Below, piece by piece: positions 11,063 to 22,338 of a stretch of 37,940 nt of DNA; position 1 is the stretch's first letter, and each line of letters begins with the position of its first letter. A program made the position numbers and the translations under genes. The notes below the pieces were generated by a model, which was given only the letters and a program-made list of their open reading frames with translations, had not been told where the DNA came from and did not search any database. The stretch is from the NCBI GenBank assembly GCA_002803225.1, contig NXFV01000355.1, positions 1 through 37,940 on the forward strand, given 5' to 3'. Source of the stretch: Gamarada debralockiae (lineage: Eukaryota > Ascomycota > Leotiomycetes > Helotiales > Hyphodiscaceae).

Positions 11063-13340
11063 TCAGGAAATAATGAATACAGGGTAACGACTGTCCAGCT
11101 CTATAGCATGCCGTGCACAGCATTGAATGCATGCATCTGATCCCAAGATGAAATTGGAAAATTCTGTTGACTCGTTTGCCTTTCCAAGAACCAGCATTGC
11201 GCAACGGAACAATTCATCTCTTTCGCTCTTACAAATAAAGATTTCCTTGCCAAGAACGACATGTTTTTCGATACGTCCAGCATTGCTTTGAACAAGAATG
11301 TTCTGAGGACATCTCCTGCTACTACAATTGACAAGACCTCGAGCGGAGCAAGCGTCATGTACCAAGCTTGCAGGCCCAATATGAAGAATCTTGCCCTCTT
11401 CGTCGCTGAGTCCATATGAAATTACTAGAGAACGTGCCTTTTCCTTAACAAAAACTGAAGACATTCGTGAATTTGGGTATTCCATCTTCGGGGCTCGCCA
11501 GGTATGTGCTAAGTGGAACTCGATCTTCCGCGAGGTAGAATGGCTTTTCGTTTAGTTCAATCCTTCCGGGGACAACATGAACTTTTCCTAAATACTCTCG
11601 TTCAAGCGAGAGCTCGCGCAGCACGTCGAGGTAAAAACAGAGACCGCCTGTGGAGAGTGCGCTGGTCTCGAATGGTACCTCGTGATGATGAGAATTCCAA
11701 CCTGAGAACAGCATCGAGGCATCTAGTATTCTATTTTCAGTCACACTCTTAGAGTAATCATGACTTGTTGGTGTTGTTTCGAGAACGTGAAATATAGGAC
11801 CGATATGAGCCGTTTCATTAGCAAAGACGTCACGATCGCCATCTATTCTGATCGATAGCTGCCTCGTGTAGAACAACTCGAACCCAGCCCGCATAGGGAG
11901 GATGCCGTCTTCGATTACAGTACCAGCCAGTGCTTGAGATATGACCAGGATTGTTTCAAAAATGACAACTAAGCAGAACTTCTCATCGTTTGGCGGCGAA
12001 CTCTCGTCACACATATGACAGGAACACCTTTGTCGTATCATAGAAATGCTCTGCTCGTAGCTCGTCAGTGCGTTCCGCGGTGTCATCGTTACACCTTATT
12101 CCATTTGTAACCTTGTCGACTTTAATTCTGGGAACCCGTGAATGGTATTCTGAATAAATCCTCGGCCACTAGCACCATCAAAGTATGATCGATAATCTCT
12201 CAGAATACCCGGACTGAAGCTCTGCTCAGCACACGCGATAGCCTTGAAGATGCGAGCCGCGCAGCCAAAAGCTGTGCCAACTACCCTAGGCGTCGTCATA
12301 AGGTCGCGAAACTCGGCTCCAAATGCTGCCGAAAGGCAAATATCCCATCGGAGTCTTCCACTAATAGTAGTAAGTTGGCCGTCTTTCGTCCCTTGACGTA
12401 TGAACTCTGAGCTGCTCCTCAAGTAGTATGTGGCATCGGCCAGTTCGAGCGCTTTGGTATCGGCGTTAGGGTTGGAGTCGAATATGATCCGAATCTGTGC
12501 TTCATGCGGTTGCTTGCTATTTGTATATAGCAACTCTTGGCCGTGAAACATGGCGACAGATAGTCCGAGAAACCACACAGCAACAGCACCCAGCCACCCA
12601 CCAGTTGCTCCCCCTTTTATACAGATAGAAGACAGTCTTTTTGTCGAGACTTTGCCAAGTCCGATCAATGCTGCTGCAAGGTCTGCAGTTGATGGGCAAT
12701 TTTGCGGATCCTTAAATGTTGTTGAATCATCTCTAACTGTTGTTGATCGCCTTGCTGATGGCGATAGACTCATAAATTCCTCAGAAAGAACCGCAAAGTC
12801 GGTAGTGGCAAGAATACCTGCGCAAGCTTTGATGAGCTCTTGCCACTCAAGCGTCGAAGGAGTGTAACGCTCCGGAGCTTTGTAGGAAGACACCATATCG
12901 TGGAGCACTTCCCCCGCGAACTCCTCATCGAAACATTCTCCTAAGGCCGCGCATAATGCCAACAGGGTTTTTCCTTCATCGGTTTTCCCCAAAATTCTCA
13001 CAAAGCTCTTCAAGCCAAAGCCAAAAAACAACAATTTTCCAAAAGGCCCATAGGATTTCAAATTAGAGAGTGCCTGGCCCAAATTTTTATGGCCCACAGG
13101 AGCAAGTAAGAAGCTCTTAGAGATGGCTTTGCCAACTTCAATGGTATAAAGGTCGATTTGGGTGGCAGATATCCGAGACAAAACTTCGATGGAATAAGAT
13201 ACGGATTCTTTCACCAGATTGACCCAGTCGATGTTTCCTTGCTGCGTAAAATTGCTGCCCGCTACATGAAGAGCGGACGATTCTCCAGAACTCATCGTGG
13301 CCTGGATTGAGAGAAATTCATGGAATAGCAGAAACTCCAA
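11063..13340 (-). pseudogene. uncharacterised large fungal protein family, broken by an in-frame stop and a frameshift
   Basis: One long minus-strand coding region is split into three open segments: 13340-12096, 12086-11445 (same frame) and 11485-11063 (shifted frame). The first carries a block I recognise from uncharacterised ascomycete proteins (APVGHKNLGQALSNLKSYG, then FFGFGLKSFVRIL), followed by an all-alpha-looking region and a hydrophobic stretch (GGWLGAVAVWFLGLSVAMF). The second continues with ALTSYEQS, a CxC..C cluster and MRAGFELFYTRQ. The third ends with CIQCCARHAIELDS, which closes the family. The TAA at 12096-12098 lies inside the continuous frame, and the frame changes by one base near 11470. 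Without these breaks the product would be about 755 residues. Function of the family is unknown to me; no catalytic motif is visible. A second in-frame ATG at 13295 could be the original start. It lies next to the decayed STAND gene on the same strand. Confidence 0.75.
12096..12098 (-). other. in-frame TAA within the conserved family
   Basis: The codon between ...RLQME and GVTMTPRNAL is TAA with the same frame open on both sides. No GT...AG pair around it removes the stop while keeping the conserved SYEQS block, so a nonsense mutation is more likely than an intron. CAA-to-TAA would be one C-to-T transition. Confidence 0.7.
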
Positions 13341-14429
13341 TGTATTAATGGATGACTAAGGCTGATTGAGTTGGCGAGGAGACTAGAGAACGATGACTTA
13401 TGATCATGATGCTTGAGCCTTCGAGGCTTCCTTATCCTTTGTATTTAACTATACGTCTAGCGTTACACAAAGATGAGCGATAAGTGGTTCGCATTTTAGG
13501 TAGACTTGATTAAGAAGATGTGAGACTGTAAGGCTGTAAAAGATGCGAGCGAGGTACCAAACTATAACGTTTTATGGGGAATCAAATGAAGCGAGATTTA
13601 AGCATTTTTATGGACATGTCCCATTCATTTCATTCGCCAGTCCCCCTATCTCGCTATATCTGATTCATCGTGATAAGAAATCATATTTCAGAATGAGGGG
13701 TTGCCAGCTGACTTTTGAAGCCTGATCCAATTCTTAAAATCCACAGGAGGCTGCCACGTTGCTCAGTGGGGCAGCAAGAACTAATCGTTGCCTACTTTGC
13801 ACAGCCAGTCACAGAGCCTTCATGCAGATTCTACTCCACTTTCATGATAAGCTTTTGTGAATGGGAGGTCGGTTTGGCTCTAGCAAAGTTCGGCCGTCCT
13901 GGAGGGTCCCTTGCGATTGGTAAACGCAATACTTGGACATAAAGTCGAATGTGAGGCCTACACCTCATCTTGCTAGCGATTTTCGTTCACGTGCGAATCT
14001 TTGTGGCTCGAGCTACATAGGGATCCAATTCAAAATCCACTCCGAAGGGGCTTGTAATTTAATAGGTGGGTAAGAAGGGATGCTTTCGCCGACCGCTTTG
14101 ATGGGTTGAAGGGGTGGCTGTGTTCCAGAAAGTAGGACACAAGCACTAGTGAAATTTATATATAGACAATGTGGTAAACTATAACCGATCCTTAGAGGCC
14201 GGGAGGGGATCCCCTTCTACGTGCTCCGGTATGCTCAGGGCTCAGCTCAGGTTAGAGCGCGGCAGCTCAGGTCCAAAGACAGAAATGGAAAATCTCAAGT
14301 CAAGATTCCGGTATCGAACTACCTGTTCTCTACTAGTTTTAGATATGCCTCGCTTCAACGTTTATGTACAGTAAGATTAATTACTTACGTCCTTTTATTG
14401 GGAAATGTACCCTTAAACTTTAGCGTCTT
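13341..14429. other. intergenic; contains dispersed-repeat copy B
   Basis: Only short frames are present, with no recognisable domain. The repeat at 14228-14317 is listed separately. The stretch lies upstream of the decayed unknown-family gene and downstream of the decayed STAND gene. Confidence 0.5.
14228..14317. repeat. dispersed repeat, copy B
   Basis: Matches 10433-10523 in direct orientation at roughly 80-85 percent by eye over the best 75 bp. It retains CA dinucleotides where copy A has TA. It lies about 110 bp beyond the likely 3' end of the STAND pseudogene. Confidence 0.7.
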
Positions 14430-16595
14430 TTAAGTGTTTTGTTTCCCGAGACAACGAACTCTGGTCGCCACTTCTAATGGACGCTTCCTGCTTTGGTTTC
14501 CGATTCTGTGCGGAAGCGATCGTACATCAACAACGATAAAATCCTTTTTCTGATCAAAGACAGGAGGAAGAGCAATCTCCGGTTGTGAAATTGCATAGTA
14601 CTTTGGTTGAGCGGCCATATTGAGTACTAAACGAATGGTGCTGTCATCAGGGGATTGAACTAATGTGGGATAGCTTCCCGTGGAGTGGTTGAGGTTGGAG
14701 TTCGTGCGAGCGCTGCGTTCATAAGACTTCCGTCTCCTAAACCTTGAAACGTAATTGCTCCAGCTTGGTGATGTTGCTGCAACGAAGAGATATAGATTTG
14801 ACACTGGAGTCCGCATCATCGTCCGTATCAGAGTGAACACTCTGCACAACTTGAGACAATCCTGGGAACTGCGCACCACGAATGGCCGTAACATGACTAG
14901 TCTGCCCAAGCGCACATTCTGGGTTAGTTAAGGGCAAGTTGTCTCCTCTATTGGGTGTAACATCAGAGAATAGTTGCAGTCGAGCGCGGAACGTTGAGGA
15001 GCATAGGTGCTCCTCTTCCATCTTTGACTCCATAAAGGAATCTGCTACAGGTTGATAATGTTAGCTTGCGAAGGGGCGCAGGAGACAGGCTATAAGCTTG
15101 CTGCCTGTAAATGCTTGGCATGATCCTAATAAAGAACCTGTATATATCTTACATCTCTCCTTGGATTTCCACAGCGCAACCAATTGAGAGTGGGCAAAGA
15201 GCAATCATTGGTTCGTGAGGATGGAAGGAAACATAATTTTCGTGTGAGAAATTTGTCCAATAACCCCACACGAAAGGGCTAAATTGTAAGCGAATGCTTT
15301 GGAAGATGCTGAATCCTGGCGGTGAGGATATTTCACTGATGTTCTTGTAGACTGTTAGAACCCAAGAACTGGTTATTCCGAAACCATTACCCTCAAGCAC
15401 CGCCAGATAATGTTCATCCTGGGGCCAAGAGTATCGGAACCAGCTATAGCAATCATGACCTGCGACACTATGTCTAAGGTGTCCAAGCTTGGACTGTTTA
15501 GAGGCTTGATGCTTTTCGTTCCACATTCTGGTACTTAAATTCACAGCCGAAGCGTGTTGACATGCCGGTGTCATCAGAGTTTGCAATTGTTTCTCTGACT
15601 TGATTGTTTGCCAAGGAATCAACAATTTTGATGATAGTGTCGCCAATAACTATTCCGCGTAAAAACGGGGAGAATTTGACGGGTAGCTGGAAAGTACTCT
15701 CGTTATCAAGAAGTCCAGGATGTATGACTCCTCTTGGTATTGGCCCTGGCACTTTAAACGTAGCTTTCAATTTTACCTGAAGAGTCTCTAAGGACCATAT
15801 TTCATAGACGGCTTTGAAACTGAACGATTCGCTGTCTTCATTCATGGTGGTATCGGTACAGGGGGACAATGTCGTCTTTCCAAACGTACTTGTGAAGTTA
15901 GCTTTGCGTGCTTGATATTGAGAGCATGGTTATTATGTACCCTGGAGGGTTTACTTTGAAGACTCCAACTTCTTTGCCGTTATGAGATATTTGTGTTACT
16001 ATTAGAATTGCGTCTGAATTCTCATCTGAGCTCAAGGGTGCAATGCTTGCAGAGTTGTTTCAGCCACAAATGTAGGTTTCGACCATGCTTGTATGCTGGG
16101 TCCCCAGAGCTCATTTGGTTCTGTTTTTAGAACATGATTCCAGTGGTGGTATAGCCGCGCCAACGTCTCACCAAATTGAGAAACTATATTCTGAAACACA
16201 AGGCGATGCCCAGCCAACGAAGAATGTGCGTATGAAACCATGGCTGGCATGAGAGCGTCGATATTTGGGGCAGTACCGAAGGGCCAGGAAGCCTCAATCC
16301 ATACTGAAACAAGGCCTTTTGTTGTAATGAAAGTACAGATAGATGAACAGAGCCGATTGTGACGATCTTGCAGGTCAGACTGGTAAGACATTGACCGACG
16401 TGGATTGTCCAGTTCTTAGCGGCGTACTCAAGTAAAGGTAATTTTGAGGCAATTATGTCTTTGTTGGGGGTGATAGAATAAGATCCTACAAGCGGACAAG
16501 GAGGAACGTCATTGATCACATATGGTAGACACAGGTGTGCCATCGAATATTCTGCATCTTTTGTGCAGACACGAAATGGAGTAGGGACTCGATTG

Positions 16596-16633
16596 TTTGA
16601 GCTTATGTCTGGTGTTTGAGTTTATGTCTGGTG
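16596..16633. repeat. 19-bp tandem duplication inside the STAND pseudogene
   Basis: Copies TTTGAGCTTATGTCTGGTG (16596-16614) and TTTGAGTTTATGTCTGGTG (16615-16633) abut and differ by one C/T. Nineteen is not a multiple of three. On the minus strand the open frame ...EFLQEAPDI runs into this spot, and skipping one copy continues it into AEYSMAHLCLPYVI, the expected next family block. The duplication is therefore itself a frameshift lesion. Confidence 0.9.
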
Positions 16634-16739
16634 CTTCTTGGAGGAACTCCAGAACTGACAGGTGGATGAGGTCCACAGTTCCATTGTCTCGAACTTCAAC
16701 CAGCGAGCCACACATTTGCAGCAATGTTACCTTGAAATT

Positions 16740-16742
16740 CTA
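16740..16742 (-). other. in-frame TAG in the STAND pseudogene
   Basis: The frame ...RPSSERDRI is interrupted by TAG and continues without shift as NFKVTLLQMCGSLVEV, a conserved block after NACHT. CAG-to-TAG (one C-to-T) is the simplest origin. Confidence 0.8.
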
Positions 16743-18888
16743 GATACGGTCACGCTCAGAGCTGGGACGATCAGCTTGCACAGCGAGTGCCGTTTTTAAT
16801 ACCTTCGGTGTCCATGGCGACGTCGTAATTAACAGCCACTGGAAAATATCTCTCACTTTAGTTTGATATGCCCGTGGGATTTGACGCTCGAGTTCTTCTA
16901 AGATCCTGGCACAGATAACGTCAACGCCCTCAAAACGGTTCAACTGGAGGATCGCAATGGAGCGCTCTGCAGGTGTGAGATATGGAGATGATAGGTAAAT
17001 GGTCATAAGGACCGCCCAAAGGAACATAGAGTTTGTCCGTTGTGAGAGCTGCGAGACAAATAGCATCCACCGAGAAGGCCGTAGCAATTCCGTCTTCGTT
17101 CATCAATCTTTTGATTTGAGTCTTCAAGTAGCTTTTCGATATCTTCCTGATTCTTTTCAGCTCCAAGCGCAATATAATTGATACCCAGGCCGATGAAGTT
17201 TGCGACGTGCAAATGTGGACGCGTGAGGAGCACTATCTTGTGCTGAACCTCCATGGTGAGCTCAGTAAGGGACTCTAAGAAGTCTTCCCAATCTTCACAT
17301 TCCTCTAGTCCATCAAAGACAAGGTATGAGGGGGCTATTTGCCGAAGAAAAATATCGAGTATTGACTTGACCTCCTTCTCGCTCGATTTGCATTGGCCTT
17401 CACCATTATCGTATAGGATAGATGCCATATCAATGAAATTACTGTCGCTTTGACGGGCTTGAAGCAGCTGGGTCAGCACCGACCGGAAAGCCGCATCGCC
17501 TTTGCGCGATTTTACTTGTAGCTTCTCGAAGTAAAAATATGCCACAATGCCTTTCTCCGAGTGAGTAGATTTTTGGGCTATTGAAGTTCGCAAGTTTTCA
17601 ATGATACCAGTGGAGAGTATTGTTTTCCCGTAACCGGGCTTCGCTATGCAGGCATTAAAGTCAGAACTATTCTCATGATTCCTGAGAAGATGGCGACTTT
17701 TACTCACCGGAAATCAGGAGAAATCTTGAGGGCAATGACGACAAACAACTAGTGTGTGCCATAGATGGCGATTCATGCCAAGTTTTGTATTCTGCTTGGT
17801 TAAAAATCCAGTTGCCGGTGTGCTCTAAACATCGTCTCTCTGCAGCATCAAAGGCCTCTGCCCACTCCGGAGCACCAATCCAATGCTTCAGAATTGCACC
17901 TCTTTCTTCTCCCGCATATAGTTAGCAATATCAGGATATTGAATAATCAAGCTTACTAACTTAATTGTTCCATCTTTTTTTGGTCTCTTTCCACATCAAT
18001 TCGCTGCGGAACATTGAGTTCTGTTGAATCTCGGCGTCCACAGTTCGCCAATGTTGAACCATTGCTGCGAGAGAATAGATTGTAGACTCAGTCCTACAAG
18101 GTTGCTATGTTCCTGAAGTCTCGAAAAAGTTTTAGAAAATCGAGTATCAAATGGGGTCCAAAGGAAATCCCGTATGATTCCTGCTTTTTACCTAATCTCT
18201 AGGTTGCAATTTTGAAGTTAGTTTTTAGCTTTCCTAATGTAGTAAAGCCATTGGAAATAATTCACTCATCCCTGCTTTATTAGGAAGCAATTGACACGCA
18301 TCATTGCAAAATTGAATAATGTCCGCATAGACGTATGGCATAGATTTGGAAAGGTAGTCAAGAGATTCCTGCCACCCAAGGACGTCTTCTGGGTTTCGCT
18401 TCTCAGCAAGACGTTGCCTTGGGAAGTGTACTTGTTCTTCCCAAAGAGGAAGTCACTTTGAAATTAAACTCGCAGAAATCAACAAAGTTGCAACTAAGCT
18501 ATTAGTAAATCAGCAGAGGTTCGCAGCACATGCAAGGCAATGTGCTTACAGCAAATACAAGCCGAATAACACCCATGCAATTGCCGCCCAGTCAGGATGA
18601 CTTGAGACAAGACTATTGACTGCCTCAAAATATGGTTCCGGCCTCTTGCAGAAGTTATCCACTTTGCTGCATGCAATCAAAAGGCGGGATGTTATTCCCT
18701 CGATCATTTTTCGTGGCTTGTGACAGGGAATCCCGAAAATATTGAACCATAGCAGCTGGCGTATCGAATGACTGGAAATGTTCTTCATCACTCTTACTTG
18801 AGCTACCACGGAAGCTGTCAATTGCTGAGGTAAAAACAGCGTCAGGTGTTGAAAGGCTACGGCTACTCTTTAGCATTGGGCTTGCCAA

Positions 18889-19654
18889 TTGTGATTAAGG
18901 GCTACGAAAACATACTCGATCAGGGTCGCAGCTGAGGATGACATGTCGGTCCACTCTATCACTCTAACTGTTGAAAGCGAAAGTCAAAGACCGAAAAGAT
19001 GTGTTTTGAGAGATTTTTTGGAAAGTAAGGACAGAACTCATCTTCAGCTAGTTTTGCTCCAGGCTACAAGTCGCGGCATGCGACAGTGCCTCAGCCACCG
19101 CCCTGAAAGTTCGCTGTATTTAAGTCAGGGTTCCTGTAGCTTTTGGCAGGCGATTGGACAAAGCACCCCCTCATCTATCCATACATGGCTCTTCAAGCTG
19201 TGCAACAGTCTTCTAGGCGCGATTGGCTTGCGGGCGAATAAATGCGACTGTGTGGCTTACGAGTACCTTTGGCGAAACCACAAAAATGGGCAGAAATGGC
19301 TTTGCCAGCATTGTCAGAAGCGATGGACCGGCAGATGCTGCAGCTCCAAAAGACGGTGCTCGGAAAGGCCCACCAGGACACATATGAACGATAAATGTCG
19401 CAACTTTGCTTTGTCAGTTGGAGCCAGTTAAGGCGATAAACGATAATAGTAACCCCGATTCAGCGTAGCCGGATTACCATGAACCACCAAAGTCCCCCCG
19501 TGTCTGTCGGCGTTATGCCGTGGAATCCCAACGCCCTCCTTGGCCCTTGCGCCCCCTCCTGCGTTTGTGTTGAAATGATCTTAATAGCTTCGAGTTTTCA
19601 GTACGTACCTAAGTCCTCGACGGCGCCCATTCATCGAGTATGGCAATGCCCTAT
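18889..19654. other. intergenic between the STAND pseudogene and the F-box gene
   Basis: A plus-strand frame at 18943-19431 (162 codons) is Cys/Arg/Ser-rich with no family resemblance. Opposite it, a 57-codon minus-strand frame (about 19210-19383, including AKPFLPIFVVSPK) has ordinary protein composition but no match I recognise. The segment can include the STAND promoter and the F-box 3' UTR. Confidence 0.45.
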
Positions 19655-21401
19655 CTATTTTGGTGGAATGTTATGTACTTTGAGCCATTTCGCCAGACCT
19701 AAATCCGCAATGCTCAGTTGTCCCTCCTGTTTGCCTTTAATTTCCTTGAAAGCCATTTCATTTGCTCCATCCCAAGTGAAAAGAAAAAATCTCTCAGGAA
19801 CGTGGCCTTTGGCCCTCTGTATTCTCAATTCATCTGTGTGTGGTCCAGACTGCGGATTATAACACCCAACATCCACAGACAGCCTTTCCATCGAGACTCC
19901 TTCCTTGCGCGATGATAAGTATTCTGCTATCTGCTTGGCCGAGTGATAGTCGATGTCAAGACTTTTGTCATTCACTCCTTTCTGCAAGAGTCGAGTCGGG
20001 ACGCGGAGGGTCACTTGTCGAAGATTTCTGAACTTCGATATAGCGGTGAGTGTAGGGAATATCTGCGCAAGAAGATTAGCGAGGTTCCTTCTTTCAAAGG
20101 AAATGGTAATACTTGCATCACAATCTCGAATATCCAGGGTTAGTTCCGCTAGGTGTTTGCAGGCCGTTTGAAGTAATTCTAAATCTGGAATGGTAATCAT
20201 TCCAACCACTTCTCCTCTCCAAGAGGTCCAGCGGTGGCCCTTAAGACTTAGGATGCGGAGTGAACTGTGCCTCGCTATTGATGGAATGGAGAGCGACCAT
20301 AGTTGACATGTGAGGCGGATCTCCAGGAGTTGAGGTGTTTCAAGTAGAAACTGGCCTAACAATTTCGTGAAGCGTTCACGTTCCATACGTCTGTCGCCCT
20401 CCATTGCTAGTGTTTTCAGGCAGGGTAACTGCTTACTGGACACTGACTGCAGGAATCCTAACGTATGAGTCCTATGAACTAGTCTCAGCGTCTCTAGCCT
20501 AGAGAAATCCCAGAGTCGGAAAACATCGTCTATGGTGTAAGTCCAGCTGCAGCTGCTTAAAGACAGGTGCTTAATCGGTGGAAGTCTTCTGTTGCCATAA
20601 AAGTTGCTGTTTATGCGACGTAAATCGAGTGACTCGAGGTGCGGTGACGTGGTAACAAGTTCCACCAAACCTTCATGGAGGTTTCTGCCTCGACGCATCA
20701 ACATATACATTGACACGTCTCCAATTGACAGGCCTATAAGGTTTGAAGTGGGGATTGATGCTATGTGAGGAACTTGTTCAAGGCTTTGAACGTTTGAGGC
20801 TGGTATCCCAGGGGTACGGCAACACCAGACATAGAGGCGAACACGAGGGGACTTCGTACGAAGGAAATCTTGGATGGGCATCGGGATTGGACTCCTACGT
20901 CCGACATTCTCCCAGTACGCCCAACTGTCTCTAGTTAGAAATACTCAAGGGAAACAAGAAAGTTCATTAATCTCTCAACTTACTCCAGTCGTTCCAGTTG
21001 ACGACATTTCATGAGAAAAGCTGCTACAGCAACCCAGTTCATTTTGACGTCTATTCTGGCGTTTCTCGCATAGGTATAGGTGTTCTCGAAAGGGACATCG
21101 AGTTGAGATTGAAATGGAGGACTAAAGGGTTTGCTAGGTATTCCGGGTTTGAAATTGATGTCGCGATAGAAAAAGGGTACGACGGCTGCGCACAGCGCCC
21201 TTGAAACGAGTCGAACGGGTTTGCATCCATCTGAGCCTTCAGTGTTGTAGAGCTGGGGTACCGTTAGTAAAGATGAGATTTAACATAGTATCCACATACC
21301 TCTTCAAAGATTAGTATGAGTATCTCAGGACTCAGATCATCCAATGAACGAGAAAGTTTGGTGAGGCTGGGCCTTACTGAGTCGGTGGTGTTTGGCTCCA
21401 T
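19655..21401 (-). CDS. F-box/leucine-rich-repeat protein, 3 exons, 546 aa
   Basis: Predicted exons on the minus strand are 21401-21300, 21252-20984 and 20924-19655. Intron 1 (47 bp) is GTATGT...CCCCAG with CTAAC; intron 2 (59 bp) is GTAAGT...GACAG. The start ATG at 21401 has a good context (ATCGCCATGG) and opens MEPNTTDSVRP. Residues about 20-68 form an F-box: LDDLSPEILILIFEELYN followed by PVRLVSRALCAAVVPFFYRDI. Intron 1 falls inside this domain and joins it cleanly. The rest shows irregular leucine-rich repeats (PHLESLDLRRI, IKHLSLSSC, LETLRLVH, LRILSLKGH, LAELTLDIRD, LRQVTLRV). Such proteins are usually substrate receptors of SCF (Skp1-Cullin-F-box) ubiquitin ligases; the substrate cannot be predicted. 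No lesion is seen although the gene adjoins a decayed locus. It is divergent from the gene starting at 22339. Confidence 0.88.
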
Positions 21402-22338
21402 GGCGATGCTTTTTGGGGGCTTCTTGACCTCTCCAGGCTACCACTTGGCTATATAGAGTCAATATAAAATGCTGAGATTAATGCATGAAATGGAAATGAA
21501 GGGTGACTAAGAGGCAGAGAGAGCCACGGCGAGGCAGCAGAGGCGAAGGAACTGTGAAGGGTCACAGACGAGTCACAGTCAGATCTTCAAGTTTCAGCCT
21601 CCAAAAGGTATGGCAGGGCACATCCCACGCCCGTAATCCGAATTGAGAGAACGGTAATCCTTCAGGTTGAGTTGCCTGACCTGAGCTTGAAGCTTTAGGC
21701 AACAATGCACGATTCAGGGAGTCAGGGCGCGAGGCTCCATTGTGTGGTCCGTTGTACAATTCCCGTAACAGAAACTTCTGATTTCTCTTGGTCAATCGCT
21801 CAACGGAGTAGAACAGTCACAACGACTACAATAAAATGATCACCGAGAACCTGATGCTATTCTATTAACCACCTTGTCTCGCACGTGAATCCTCACGCTT
21901 CTAGAAGATGTGCACAGACCGATAAAGTGCGAATCCCTGCTTGATATTTTCCCATCCCACCTGAGAAGGTCTGCCGAACCACCGGTGTCGCACATGTTGA
22001 GCGCCACAACAGCAACCTCAAGCATGACGAACGTTGTGAAATGAGGAGACGAATCAAAGTGCTAAGTTAGCTTCATCCTCTCAATTGACTCCATCCTAAA
22101 GTTAATTGGTTTATTGGTGTAAGTAATCTCGTATTCAGCACATCATCGACGCGCAATAGCCTTTGCACCGTCACCCACTCTAGAAGGCGCAGAACAAGCC
22201 CGGAACAATTTCCTATGGGCCAAGCGAAGATCCCGGTCTTGACCGCCTAACACAGCTTGCAACCATATCAATAGTCACGTCTAACAACAAACAACGACAT
22301 GCTTTGATATTGAAGAGACTCCTCCTTTGTGCTCATCA
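21402..22338. other. divergent intergenic region (likely shared promoter)
   Basis: 937 bp lie between two divergent genes. Short frames are without recognisable content. The plus-strand side from about 22140 is C/A-rich with runs such as CATATCAATAGTC and AACAACAAACAACGAC, resembling a 5' UTR. Individual promoter elements cannot be named with confidence. Confidence 0.5.

Larger units (their letters stand above)
14430..18888 (-). pseudogene. NACHT-type STAND (fungal NLR-like) gene, heavily decayed
   Basis: The 4.4 kb minus-strand locus keeps the order of a fungal STAND protein but no continuous frame. N-terminal helical region at 18888-17970 (VFTSAIDSFRG, then SRLLIACSKVDNF, then NFVDFCEF, then YADIIQFCNDACQLL, then FLWTPFDTRFSKTF). 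Linker ending ILKHWIGAPEW and WIFNQAEYKTWHES. NACHT ATPase core at about 17640-16750: Walker A AKPGYGKT, Walker B-like YLVFDGLEEC, KIVLLTRP, then NSMFLWAVLMTIYL and IFQWLLITTSPWT. Post-NACHT block CGSLVEV...IHLSVLEFLQ. C-terminal beta-propeller-like region (ELWGPSIQAW, YEIWSLETL, YLAVLEGNG, VSFHPHEPMIA) ending with RLVLNMAAQ. Plausible surviving introns are 18494-18549, 17909-17960 and 17644-17707. Lesions include frameshifts near 18705, 18410, 18090, 17980, 17085, 16390 and 16045, a TAG at 16740-16742 and a 19-bp duplication. STAND proteins act in non-self recognition and regulated cell death; this copy cannot make a full product. Confidence 0.88.

Noticed and set aside
12070..12120. Small intron to bypass the TAA at 12096
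   Set aside because: The GT near 12093 has only AG acceptors that would delete the conserved SYEQS block, leaving a non-conserved product; nonsense mutation is simpler.
18943..19431. 162-codon plus-strand frame between the STAND pseudogene and the F-box gene
   Set aside because: Cys/Arg/Ser-rich composition typical of a chance frame; no family resemblance.
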